From NCBI RefSeq assembly GCF_014654365.1, contig NZ_BNAY01000005.1, forward strand, positions 558,001 to 622,000: a DNA stretch of 64,000 bases. The letters run 5' to 3'. Shown piece by piece: positions 1 to 7,968 of this stretch. The position numbers were made by a program, and so were the translations under genes. This DNA is from Amycolatopsis oliviviridis (lineage in GTDB: Bacteria > Actinomycetota > Actinomycetes > Mycobacteriales > Pseudonocardiaceae). Under the pieces are notes generated by a model. The model was given only the letters and a program-made list of their open reading frames with translations. It did not search any database and was not told where the DNA came from. Position 1 is the first letter of the stretch. Each line of letters opens with the position of its first letter.

Positions 1-2214
1 GAATTCGTCGAGCACCAGCCGTGTCCGGACGAACGGCAGGTGGCGAGGTTCTACCGGCGGCTCGGCGGGCAGCTGGCACTGGTGTACGCCCTGGGCGGCA
101 CGGACCTGCACCACGAGAACCTCATCGCGTCGGGGGAACACCCGATGGTGGTCGACCTCGAATCGTTGTTCCAGCCCGATCTGTCCCAGCTGGTCGACGC
201 GTCCGCGGCGGATCTGGGCAAGCAGGTGGCGCTGGACTCGGTGCTTCGAGTCGGTCTGTTGCCGCAGCGGGCCTGGGGGTACGAGGACGCGCCCGGCGTC
301 GACATCTCCGGCCTCGGCAACGCCGAGGAGCAGTTGACGCCCCGTGCTTCGCCGTACTGGGCGGCCGCGGGCACCGACGAGATGCGCATCGAACGCAAGC
401 GCATGAAGGTCGGCGGCGGGCGCAACCGGCCGACACTGCGGGGCGCCGCGGTCGACGTGCTCGACCACGCCGAGGATCTGCTCGGCGGGTTCCGTGACAC
501 CTATCGCGCGCTCAGCGCCGATCGCGACGAGCTGATCGAGGCGGGCGGCTGGCTGGACCGGTTCGCCGACGACGAGATCCGGGTGATCCTGCGGCCGACC
601 CATCTCTACAGCCTGCTGCTGCGCGAAAGCGTCCATCCCGATCTGCTGCGGGACGGCTTGGACCGCGAACGGTTCTTCGACAAGTTGTGGGTGCCCGTCG
701 AATACTCCGGCTTCCTGCGTGCCGTGATCGCGGCCGAACGGGCGGAGCTGTGGCGTGGCGACGTCCCGATGTTCGTCGCCCGGCCGTCGTCGCGCGACGT
801 CTGGAGCGGTTCGGGAGAGCGGCTCCCCGATCTGCTCGACCGCCCGGGTCTCGACCGGGTCAGGGAACGGATCGCGGGGTTCTCCGAAGGGGATCTCGAA
901 TGGCAGAGCTGGGTCATCCGGGGCTCGCTCACCGCGCTGGCCATCGGCGATCCCGCTGCCAAGACGGCCCGGCCCGGCGGAGGTGAGCGCAGCCGGATCG
1001 GGAGCACGGGAGACCACCGCGCGGCCGCCGAGGCCGTCGGCGACCGGCTGGAACGGCTCGCGATCCGGCACACCGAGGGCGTTTCCTGGCTGGGGCTGAC
1101 CGCTTTCCGTGAGAAATACTGGGATCTCGCCCCGCTGGGTGCCGATCTGTACAGCGGGTTGTCCGGAATCGCGTTGTTCCTCGCGTATCTCGGTGACACC
1201 GTCGGCGAAGATCGCTACACCGAGCTGGCGGAGGGTGCCCTGGCGTCGGTGCGCTACCGGCTCGACCGCCGAGAGGTGGAGCCCGGACAGCTGGGCGCCT
1301 ACTCGGGCTGGAGCAGCACGGTCTACCTGTACACCCACCTCGGCGTCCTCTGGCGGCGGCCCGAATTGCTGGACGAGGCGGTCGGCCTGGCCGCCTGGCT
1401 GGACGGGCTGATCGACGAGGACGACCAGCTGGACGTGCTCGGTGGCGCCGCGGGCTGTATCGCCGCCCTCGCCGGGCTGTACCGGCATCGGCCGGACGAG
1501 AGACTGCTCGAGGTCATCCGGCACTGTGGTGCCCACCTGCTGGGGAAGGCGCGCCCGATATGGGCCGACCTGCCCGCGTCGGTAGGCACCGAACGGCGAG
1601 AGGAAGCCCGGCTGGCCTTGGGCTGGGTGACGCCGCTGGCACCCCGGCCGCTGACCGGATTCGCGCACGGCTCGGCCGGAATCGGCTGGGCGCTGGCCAT
1701 CGCCGCCGAGGCGACCGGGAACGTCCGGTTCACCGACGCCGCGGTCGCGGCGTTCGCCCACGAGCGCGCGCTGTATCAACCGGCGCGGGGGAACTGGCCG
1801 GACCTGCGCGAGGACGGCACGGGGGAGCCGATGACCGCGTGGTGCCACGGGGCCGTCGGTATCGGGCTGGGACGGCTGGCGTTGCCCGCCGCGCTCCGCG
1901 ATCCCGAAACGAGCGTCGAAATCGCCCATGCGGCGGAAACGACGGTGGACCGCGGTTTCGGCGCGAATCATTCACTGTGTCACGGCGACCTCGGTGGTCT
2001 CGAACTGCTGATGGCCGCCGGTCACGCCGCGGCGGGCGAACGGAGCGCCACCGTGCTGAAAGACATCGAGACCAACGGCCGGCGGTGCGGCGTCCCGAAC
2101 CACGCCGAGACACCCGGCCTCATGACGGGGCTCGCCGGTATCGGCTACGGCCTGCTGCGAGCCGCGGATCCCACCCGGATTCCCTCAGTACTCACCTTGG
2201 AGCCACCGGCATGA
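1..2214 (+). CDS. lanM: Type II lanthipeptide synthetase LanM, 5' partial
   Basis: Bifunctional enzyme that dehydrates Ser/Thr of a lanthipeptide precursor and closes the thioether rings. The reading frame is open from base 1, so the start lies upstream. The partial product of 737 residues begins near the end of the dehydratase domain: GGTDLHHENLIA with D35, H37, N40 and then D52, which has the same spacing as CylM D347, H349, N352 and D364. By that comparison roughly 310 residues are missing. The second half is a LanC-like cyclase with zinc ligands C615 (WCHG) and C660-H661 (CHGDLGG). The stop overlaps the next start (ATGA), so the two genes are probably translationally coupled. The gene converges on the lanA/lanT operon of the opposite strand. 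Confidence 0.95.
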   Translation, partial: EFVEHQPCPDERQVARFYRRLGGQLALVYALGGTDLHHENLIASGEHPMVVDLESLFQPDLSQLVDASAADLGKQVALDSVLRVGLLPQRAWGYEDAPGVDISGLGNAEEQLTPRASPYWAAAGTDEMRIERKRMKVGGGRNRPTLRGAAVDVLDHAEDLLGGFRDTYRALSADRDELIEAGGWLDRFADDEIRVILRPTHLYSLLLRESVHPDLLRDGLDRERFFDKLWVPVEYSGFLRAVIAAERAELWRGDVPMFVARPSSRDVWSGSGERLPDLLDRPGLDRVRERIAGFSEGDLEWQSWVIRGSLTALAIGDPAAKTARPGGGERSRIGSTGDHRAAAEAVGDRLERLAIRHTEGVSWLGLTAFREKYWDLAPLGADLYSGLSGIALFLAYLGDTVGEDRYTELAEGALASVRYRLDRREVEPGQLGAYSGWSSTVYLYTHLGVLWRRPELLDEAVGLAAWLDGLIDEDDQLDVLGGAAGCIAALAGLYRHRPDERLLEVIRHCGAHLLGKARPIWADLPASVGTERREEARLALGWVTPLAPRPLTGFAHGSAGIGWALAIAAEATGNVRFTDAAVAAFAHERALYQPARGNWPDLREDGTGEPMTAWCHGAVGIGLGRLALPAALRDPETSVEIAHAAETTVDRGFGANHSLCHGDLGGLELLMAAGHAAAGERSATVLKDIETNGRRCGVPNHAETPGLMTGLAGIGYGLLRAADPTRIPSVLTLEPPA

Positions 2215-3203
2215 CCATTCCGTTGTCCGTGCTCGACCTCGCCGTCCTCGGCACCGAAGCCACCAGCGCCGGCGCACTGGCCGACACCACCGCGCTCGCC
2301 CGCTGCGCCGACACGTTCGGCTACCGGCGCTTCTGGGTGGCCGAACACCACAACATGCGCAGTGTCGCGGCGACTTCGCCGCCGGTGCTGATCGCCCACC
2401 TCGCCGCCGCCACGCGGCGGATCAGAGTCGGCTCGGGCGGCGTGATGCTGCCCAATCACTCACCGCTCGTGGTCGCCGAGCAGTTCGCGACGCTCGAGGC
2501 GCTGTATCCCGGCCGGATCGATCTCGGGATCGGCCGTGCGCCCGGCGCCGACCCGGCCATCGCCGCCGCGCTCCGGCGTTCGGACACCACCGACTTCTCC
2601 GGTCAGCTGCTGGACGTCATGGGCCTGCTCGGCGATCCGCGGTCGAGCGAAGGGATCTGGGACCACTTCTCGGCGACACCGGCGCCGGTCAGCGCGCCCG
2701 GCATCACGTTGCTCGGCTCGGGGGACCGGGGCGCGCGGCTGGCCGGGGAACTCGGCATCCCGTTCGCGTTCGCGTATCACCTCCGGACGGCCGGCAGTTC
2801 CTTCGAGCCGCTTCAGGTGTACCGCGACGCCTTCACCCCGTCCGCCGCGCTGGCGAAGCCGTACGTCATCGTTTCGGTCAGCGTGCTCGTGGCGGGCACC
2901 GACGACGAGGCGGACCGGCTGGCCGATCCGCACCGGCTCCGGATGCTGGAGATGGTGACCGGGGTGCCTCCGCTGCTCCTGCGGTCACCGGAGGAGGCCG
3001 CCGCGCATCCGCATCTCGGCAGGGCCCGGCGCCTTCCGCTCAGCCTGGTCATCGGCGCGCCCCCCACCGTCGCCGCGGCACTGGCGGAGCTCGCGGACGT
3101 CACCGGGGCCGACGAGTTCATGGTGGCCCCGGTGACCCGGGGCGAAGCCGCCGTCCGGAGCCTCAGCCTGCTCGCGGGCACTCAGCTCCTGGGCGCCAGC
3201 TGA
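2211..3203 (+). CDS. Luciferase-like flavin-dependent oxidoreductase, probable lanthipeptide tailoring enzyme
   Basis: 330-residue luciferase-like monooxygenase (LLM). Typical segments are FWVAEHHNM near residue 40, then RVGSGGVMLPNHSP and RIDLGIGRAPG. The ATG overlaps the lanM stop by 4 bp, so it is almost certainly co-expressed and acts on the same pathway. Two roles are known for this fold in lanthipeptide clusters: GarO-type sulfoxidation of a thioether ring, as in actagardine, and LanJC-type reduction of dehydro residues. The sequence alone does not decide between them. The 3' end overlaps the end of convergent lanT by 22 bp. Confidence 0.85.
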   Translation: MTIPLSVLDLAVLGTEATSAGALADTTALARCADTFGYRRFWVAEHHNMRSVAATSPPVLIAHLAAATRRIRVGSGGVMLPNHSPLVVAEQFATLEALYPGRIDLGIGRAPGADPAIAAALRRSDTTDFSGQLLDVMGLLGDPRSSEGIWDHFSATPAPVSAPGITLLGSGDRGARLAGELGIPFAFAYHLRTAGSSFEPLQVYRDAFTPSAALAKPYVIVSVSVLVAGTDDEADRLADPHRLRMLEMVTGVPPLLLRSPEEAAAHPHLGRARRLPLSLVIGAPPTVAAALAELADVTGADEFMVAPVTRGEAAVRSLSLLAGTQLLGAS

Positions 3204-5368
3204 GTGCGGACGAGATCCGCGTAGCGCCCACCGAGTTCCAGCAGTTCCTCGTGCCGCCCGCGCTCGACGATCCGCCCGTGTTCCAGCACCAGGATCAGGT
3301 CGGCGTTCCGCACCGTGCTGAGCCGATGCGCGATGACGATCCGCGTGCACGGCAGCGCGCTGAGATTCGCGTCCACGAGGGCTTCGGTGGCCATGTCCAG
3401 ATGGCTGGTCGCCTCGTCGAGCAGCAGGAAGGTCGGCTCCGTCGCCAGCGCGCGGGCGAGCGCCAGCCGCTGCCGCTGGCCACCGGACAGCCCACCGCCG
3501 CCCTCGCCGAGCAGGGTGTCGTACCGCATCGGCATACGTTCGACGTCTTCGTGGATTCCGGCGAGCCTGGCCGCTTCGGTGACCCGGTCCAGGCTCATCC
3601 CCGGGTCGTTGAGCGAGATGTTGGCCTTGATGGAACCGTTGAACAGGAACGGTTCCTGCAGCACCACGCCGAAATGCCCGCGCACCTGCCGCAGGTTGAG
3701 GTCCGTCAGCGGCCGCCCGTCGTAGCGGACGACGCCGCTCGTGGGCTGATACAGGCCCAGCATCAGCATGGCCAGCGTGCTCTTGCTGGCCCCGGTCCGG
3801 CCGACGAGGGCGACCTTCTGCCCTGGTTCGACGGAGAACGACAGGTCTTCCAGCACCCGCGGCCCGTTCGGGTCGTAGGCGAACGAAACGCCGGACAACT
3901 CCAGCCTGCCGCCCAGCCTCGTCGGCGTGTCCGGTGGGTCGTCGGGCTCCGGCGTCGCCTCGATCACGTCGACGATCCGGCGGAAGTGCACACCGGCGAG
4001 ATGGAGTTGCTGCCCCGTGGTCACCAGTGAGGCCAACGGGGACAGAAAGGCGACGGCGATCCCGTTCAAGGCCAGCATGGTGCCCAGCCGCATCGATCCG
4101 TCGAGCACGCTCATCGTGCCGACCGCGAGCAGCAGCAGGGGAGCGAAGGTGCGCAACGCGTGCAACACGGTGTTGACGACGGCCGTGAGCCGGTTCCGGC
4201 GAAGCGAGGCCTGCAGTTCTTCGAGGAAGAGCGAGGACCAGTAGTCCAGGATCTGGCTCTCGGAGCCGGAAGCCTTGAGCGTGCCGATACCCCTGATCAC
4301 CTGGACGCCGAAACTCTGCGATTCCGCCTGTGCCATCAGATACCGCTGGGTCAGCTCACGCAGCGGCCGGGCGGTGAGCAGCAGCGCCAGTACCTGGGCG
4401 GCGCCGATCGCCAGGGCCAGCGACCCGAACAGCGGGCTCTGACTGAACAGCACCACCAGGAAGACCACCACGAACCCGCCGTCGAGCAGGACCGACAGGG
4501 TCTGGTTGGTGAGCATTTCGCGGATCATTCCCGAACTGCTCAGGCGGAGCAGGAGGTCGCCGCTGGTCCGCTGCGCGAAGAAGCCGTAGGGGAGACTCAG
4601 CAAATGCCCGAAGAGACCCAGCATGATCTGGGTGTCGAACCGGCCTTGCAGATGGATCAGGATGGACGCCCGCAGATACCCCGCGACGAGATCGGTCGCG
4701 ACGATGACCACGATGCCGAAGACGACGATGCCCAGCACGTCGGTCAGGTGCAGGGGAATGACGTGATCGACGATCACCTTGGTGAACGCCGGTATCGCGA
4801 GAACGGACAGCTGGATGATCAGGGAGACCGCGAAAACCTGGGTGAGCAGCCTCCGCCAGCCCGGCAGGCGGAGCACCTGCCGCAGATACGCCATCACCGG
4901 TGATCGCGAGCGCCGTCTTCGGGAGAACGCGGGGCCCGGGGTCATGGTCATCGCCACGCCGGTGAACTCCCTGGCGAATTCCGCGTCGCCGACCCGTCGC
5001 CTGCCGCTCGCGGGATCGATGATCTGGTAACCGTTTCTCCGCCGTTTCTCCACCACGACGAAATGGTTGAACGACCAATGCGCGATCAGCGGCAACCGCA
5101 GTCCGCTGAATCCGGCCAGTTCGACGGAGAACGCCTTGACGTGCAGGCCGAACGCCCGAGCCGCCTGCACCAGTGCCCGTGCGGTGATCCCGTCCCGGGT
5201 CACCCCGAACAGGTCGCGGCATTCGGAGACCCGGGTACCGCGGCCGTGGAAGCCGAGCATCATGGCCAGACAGGCGGCTCCGCATTCGGTCGTGGTCAAC
5301 TGCAGGACCACCGGCACCCGGCGCCACAGCCGGGCGAGTCTTCGACGGCGGCTCTCCGGCTCACTCAT
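3182..5368 (-). CDS. lanT: LanT: C39 peptidase / ABC exporter for the lanthipeptide
   Basis: 728-residue bifunctional transporter that removes the leader at a double-glycine type site and exports the product. The N-terminal C39 peptidase has catalytic C29 in TTTECGAAC, H102 in NHFVVV and D118 in DPASG. A six-helix exporter domain follows (about 160-440), then the ATPase with signature LSGGQRQR, Walker B FLLLDEATSHLD and switch IAHRLS. The Walker A reads GRTGASKST: the glycine before Lys529 is serine (AGC codon at 3785-3787). The start overlaps the stop of the upstream adaptor gene by 8 bp. Lanthipeptide export follows from context and the peptidase domain. Confidence 0.93.
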   Translation of the reverse strand: MSEPESRRRRLARLWRRVPVVLQLTTTECGAACLAMMLGFHGRGTRVSECRDLFGVTRDGITARALVQAARAFGLHVKAFSVELAGFSGLRLPLIAHWSFNHFVVVEKRRRNGYQIIDPASGRRRVGDAEFAREFTGVAMTMTPGPAFSRRRRSRSPVMAYLRQVLRLPGWRRLLTQVFAVSLIIQLSVLAIPAFTKVIVDHVIPLHLTDVLGIVVFGIVVIVATDLVAGYLRASILIHLQGRFDTQIMLGLFGHLLSLPYGFFAQRTSGDLLLRLSSSGMIREMLTNQTLSVLLDGGFVVVFLVVLFSQSPLFGSLALAIGAAQVLALLLTARPLRELTQRYLMAQAESQSFGVQVIRGIGTLKASGSESQILDYWSSLFLEELQASLRRNRLTAVVNTVLHALRTFAPLLLLAVGTMSVLDGSMRLGTMLALNGIAVAFLSPLASLVTTGQQLHLAGVHFRRIVDVIEATPEPDDPPDTPTRLGGRLELSGVSFAYDPNGPRVLEDLSFSVEPGQKVALVGRTGASKSTLAMLMLGLYQPTSGVVRYDGRPLTDLNLRQVRGHFGVVLQEPFLFNGSIKANISLNDPGMSLDRVTEAARLAGIHEDVERMPMRYDTLLGEGGGGLSGGQRQRLALARALATEPTFLLLDEATSHLDMATEALVDANLSALPCTRIVIAHRLSTVRNADLILVLEHGRIVERGRHEELLELGGRYADLVRTQLAPRS

Positions 5369-5906
5369 CGGTCCGCCCGGTGAAATGGTCGAGCAAGGAG
5401 GCCGTGCCCACCTCGACCCAGGCGGGGTGGTGGCCGCCCGGCTGAACGACCCCGGTGTCGAGCCGCACGATCGCCACGGTCGCCGGATCCGGCAGCTCGC
5501 CGGTCACCGGGATCCCGAACCGAGCGGTGAGCGCACCGCGGGACACGCCGCCGAAACGCTGGATCACCCGGCCACGCACCGTGCCCTCTCGAAGAACGAC
5601 CGCCGCCCCCTCGGCAGGCCCGCCCGCGCGGGACACCGGCATGACGACGACGAGCGACATCGGCTCGGCCGTCCGGGCCACCGCGGTTCCCTGCCGATGG
5701 ACCGGCACCGGCATCGTCGCCACCCCGATGGCCAGAACCGCGGCCAGAGTTCCCAGGACGGCCCACGGCCGCCGAAATGTGGTGGGTGGCGCCTCCTCGG
5801 GCAGAGCCGGCTTCTCCTCCCGGCCGAGCCGGTGGTGGGCCACCGCCTCGGCCCGGAAGATCGGTGGCTGTTCCCGTTGTCGTGCCGCGTTGATCGGCTC
5901 GCCCAC
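5361..5906 (-). CDS. Single-pass membrane adaptor-like protein of the lanthipeptide exporter
   Basis: 181 residues from a GTG preceded by an ideal GGGAGGA site 5 nt away, which decides this start over longer in-frame extensions. The cytoplasmic head INAARQREQPPIFRAEAVAHHR resembles the N-terminus of HlyD-type membrane fusion proteins. One membrane segment follows (AVLGTLAAVLAIGVATM, about residues 50-66), then a periplasm-side tail of about 115 residues. HlyD proteins are usually more than 350 residues, and the long coiled-coil hairpin is absent, so this is a minimal version suited to a Gram-positive envelope. It lies between lanA and lanT and overlaps lanT by 8 bp, so it probably assists LanT. 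Family assignment is by resemblance only. Confidence 0.6.
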   Translation of the reverse strand: MGEPINAARQREQPPIFRAEAVAHHRLGREEKPALPEEAPPTTFRRPWAVLGTLAAVLAIGVATMPVPVHRQGTAVARTAEPMSLVVVMPVSRAGGPAEGAAVVLREGTVRGRVIQRFGGVSRGALTARFGIPVTGELPDPATVAIVRLDTGVVQPGGHHPAWVEVGTASLLDHFTGRTDE

Positions 5907-5986
5907 TACGTCCTCCCGAACCTGGATGGGACCCGGGCGACGTACGGGGTTCGGTCGCCCGTCCCGTACGCCGCCCGGGCTCGGTA

Positions 5987-6202
5987 CTACTGGATGTCGG
6001 CTGTCGGTTCCTTGACGACGAAGCAGCTGACGACCACGCACGAGCCCAGCACCATTTCCGCGCCGGCACCGGCGACGAGCGAGTCGAGCGCCTCGTCGGT
6101 GAGTTCGATGATTCCGGCGGGGTTCGCGGGCAGCAGGCTGCCGCCCACCGCGGACCGGTAGTTCTCGTCCTTCCAGTAACGGACGACGTCGTAATCGGAC
6201 AT
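5987..6202 (-). CDS. lanA: Type II lanthipeptide precursor peptide LanA
   Basis: 71 residues, ATG with AAGGGAGA upstream. The leader has the mersacidin-type RYWKDENYR (8-16) and NPAGIIELTDEALD (27-40), ending VAGAGA. Cleavage after A46 fits the double-glycine rule (G45-A46 with V43 at -4). That leaves a 25-residue core beginning GAEM. The core contains the S54-C55 and S59-C60 pairs inside a valine-rich stretch (VLGSCVVVSCFVVK) plus one Thr67. At most two thioether rings are possible. I do not recognise this core among mersacidin, actagardine, lichenicidin or cinnamycin types. First gene of the lanA-adaptor-lanT operon. Confidence 0.88.
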   Translation of the reverse strand: MSDYDVVRYWKDENYRSAVGGSLLPANPAGIIELTDEALDSLVAGAGAEMVLGSCVVVSCFVVKEPTADIQ

Positions 6203-6396
6203 TCGTTTGTCTCCCTTGGTGTTCGGTGACGACCGGGATGACCGGCCTTGGCCCACCGTGCGGTGCGCCGGTGGGCGGCCGGTGTGCACGCGGTAGAAGT
6301 CCGGTGGGGCGTGGCCGGCGGAAAAGCCACCGGCATCGACGTTTTCGGCCGCATCGAACAGACGCACGCGATCTCCGGTGCCGTCAAGGGGGTCGA

Positions 6397-6708
6397 TCAG
6401 CCCACACTGCCCGGCGGATTCGTCGGATATTTTCGGAGAAACGCCGCTGCCGCCGGCGCACCGCCTCCTGGTCCGCCACCGTTTCCCGGACCATGGGCGG
6501 TATCGGTCACCGGGTTCCGGATCGCCATCACGATTCCGACGTTGTACGAGGTCGCTCCGGAATCGTGGAAATGACCCGAGAAATTGTAGTTCCCGTTGGG
6601 ATAGACCGTCAGATTCGCCCAGCCGCCGACCAGTACCCCGTTGTCGAAGTTGATCCGCGCGGGAAATGACGATGTGATCGCGTACCAGGCGGCCGCCTGC
6701 CTGGGCAT
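6397..6708 (-). CDS. Small protein with FSGHFHDSG segment, possibly truncated
   Basis: 103 residues from an ATG preceded by AAAGAGGA. A longer GTG start at 6744 is possible. The middle reads NLTVYPNGNYNFSGHFHDSG, which I associate from memory with a beta-rich domain in uncharacterised actinobacterial proteins. After IVMAIRN the sequence becomes Gly/Ala/Pro-rich and loses resemblance, suggesting a frameshifted or decayed end. It lies upstream of lanA on the same strand with a 194-bp gap and no other gene between. Whether it belongs to the lanthipeptide cluster is unknown. Confidence 0.4.
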   Translation of the reverse strand: MPRQAAAWYAITSSFPARINFDNGVLVGGWANLTVYPNGNYNFSGHFHDSGATSYNVGIVMAIRNPVTDTAHGPGNGGGPGGGAPAAAAFLRKYPTNPPGSVG

Positions 6709-6778
6709 TGTCCTCTTTGGCTTGATCTCGCCGCGCGACGACACAGACGCGGTCGTTCGCGACGGTTGAGCGAGGCCG

Positions 6779-7003
6779 TCAGGCCGTCACCGTTCCGGCC
6801 ACTTCCCGGGCCGGGCGAATGCGGGTCAGCTGCACGAGGCTGAAGCCGAAAAGCAGTACGCCGAGCGGGACGTGGACCGCCGTCACGTGCGCGATGCCGA
6901 GAAACACCTGCGCCAGCGTGAGTCCGAGGAACACGACCGCGGGCAGGATCGGCTTGGCCGAGGCGCCGCCCGGGCGCCACACGAGGATCGCGGACAGCGT
7001 CAA
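6779..7003 (-). pseudogene. Remnant of a small DUF6220-like membrane protein
   Basis: About 75 residues containing two hydrophobic helices, ILPAVVFLGLTLAQVFLGI and VPLGVLLFGFSLVQLTRI, in the arrangement of the C-terminal half of small four-helix membrane proteins such as DUF6220. The frame stays open to 7099, but upstream residues are Arg/Ser/Thr-rich and not membrane-like. The promoter of the divergent ArsR gene occupies 7066-7095. The N-terminal half seems lost. A real short protein starting near 7072 cannot be excluded. Confidence 0.35.
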
Positions 7004-7065
7004 CGAACGCCGAGTTCGAGCAAGGCGCCCAGTGGACGCCGTCCTGGGGCCGATTCGCACTGAGC

Positions 7066-7109
7066 TTGACATGTAGCCGTCCGGCTGCCTAATCTGCAAA
7101 GGCAGCCGG
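7066..7109 (+). promoter_or_regulatory. Promoter with overlapping palindromic operator of the ArsR-SRPBCC gene
   Basis: A -35 TTGACA (7066-7071) and -10 TAATCT (7090-7095) are 18 bp apart. A perfect 9-bp inverted repeat, CCGGCTGCC (7081-7089) and GGCAGCCGG (7101-7109), brackets the -10. This fits autorepression by the ArsR-type product encoded 26 bp downstream. The site is inferred from symmetry and position. Confidence 0.6.
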
Positions 7110-7134
7110 GAGGCTGCATATCAGGGAGAGCGAC

Positions 7135-7926
7135 ATGGACGAGGTGTTCAAGGCGCTGGCCGACGCCAGCCGCCGCAGGTTGCTCGACGACCTGAACGCC
7201 CGCAACGGGCAGACCCTGCGCGAGCTGTGCGCGGGGCTGGACATGGCGCGGCAGTCGGTCAGCAAACATCTGGCCGTGCTGGAGGCCGCCAACCTGGTGA
7301 CCACGGTGTGGCGTGGTCGCGAGAAGTTGCACTACGTGAACGCGGAGCCGATCAACGCGATCGCCGAGCGCTGGATCGACCGGTACCACCAGGGCCGGGT
7401 CGACGCGCTGTCCGACCTCAAGAAGGCATTGGAGCAGGAAACCGTGGCTACCGGCGAATTCGTCTACACCAGCTACATCAGGACGACACCCGAGCGGCTC
7501 TGGAAGGCGCTGACCGATCCGGCCTTCACCAAGCGGTACTGGGGCTGTGAGTTCACTTCGGACTGGAAGCCCGGGTCGGCGATGGCCTGGGAACAGCTCG
7601 GCGTGAAGCTGGAGGATCCCGAGCAGGTCGTGCTCGAGTCCGATCCGTACCGGCGGCTGTCCTACACGTGGCACACCTTCACCCCGGAGTTCGGCAAGTC
7701 GGTGGGGCTCGACGACGACGTGTCGGCGAAGCTCCAGGCCGAGTCGAGGTCGAAGGTGACGTTCGACCTCGAGCCCGTCGGCGACACGGTGAAACTGACC
7801 GTGGTCCACGACGGATTCGACGAGGGCAGCACCGCGCTGGAGATGGTCAAGGGCGGCTGGCCGTCGATCCTGTCGAGCCTCAAGACGCTGCTGGAGACCG
7901 GCGAACCGCTGCCCGAACCCGCGTAA
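7135..7926 (+). CDS. ArsR-family repressor fused to SRPBCC (AHSA1-like) domain
   Basis: 263 residues; RBS AGGGAG, ATG. Residues 1-100 are an ArsR winged helix (MDEVFKALADASRRRLLDDL, recognition helix around SRQSVSKHLAVLE-like MARQSVSKHLAVLE). Residues 105-250 are an AHSA1/SRPBCC hydrophobic-pocket fold (FVYTSYIRTTPERLWKALTDP, then FTSDWKPGSAM). No metal-binding Cys pair is visible in the HTH part, so the signal is likely a small hydrophobic molecule bound by the SRPBCC domain. Such fusions are common in actinobacteria. It has its own promoter with a palindromic operator. Confidence 0.85.
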   Translation: MDEVFKALADASRRRLLDDLNARNGQTLRELCAGLDMARQSVSKHLAVLEAANLVTTVWRGREKLHYVNAEPINAIAERWIDRYHQGRVDALSDLKKALEQETVATGEFVYTSYIRTTPERLWKALTDPAFTKRYWGCEFTSDWKPGSAMAWEQLGVKLEDPEQVVLESDPYRRLSYTWHTFTPEFGKSVGLDDDVSAKLQAESRSKVTFDLEPVGDTVKLTVVHDGFDEGSTALEMVKGGWPSILSSLKTLLETGEPLPEPA

Positions 7927-7968
7927 ACCAGGTCGACCGCGCCGCCGTGATCGGGCACGATCAGCATC

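Noticed and set aside
4160..4903. 247-residue plus-strand ORF inside lanT
   Set aside because: Gln/His/Asp-rich antisense shadow of a gene with clear ABC exporter motifs. The same holds for the many long antisense frames under other genes, for example 9225-11087 and 26956-28872.
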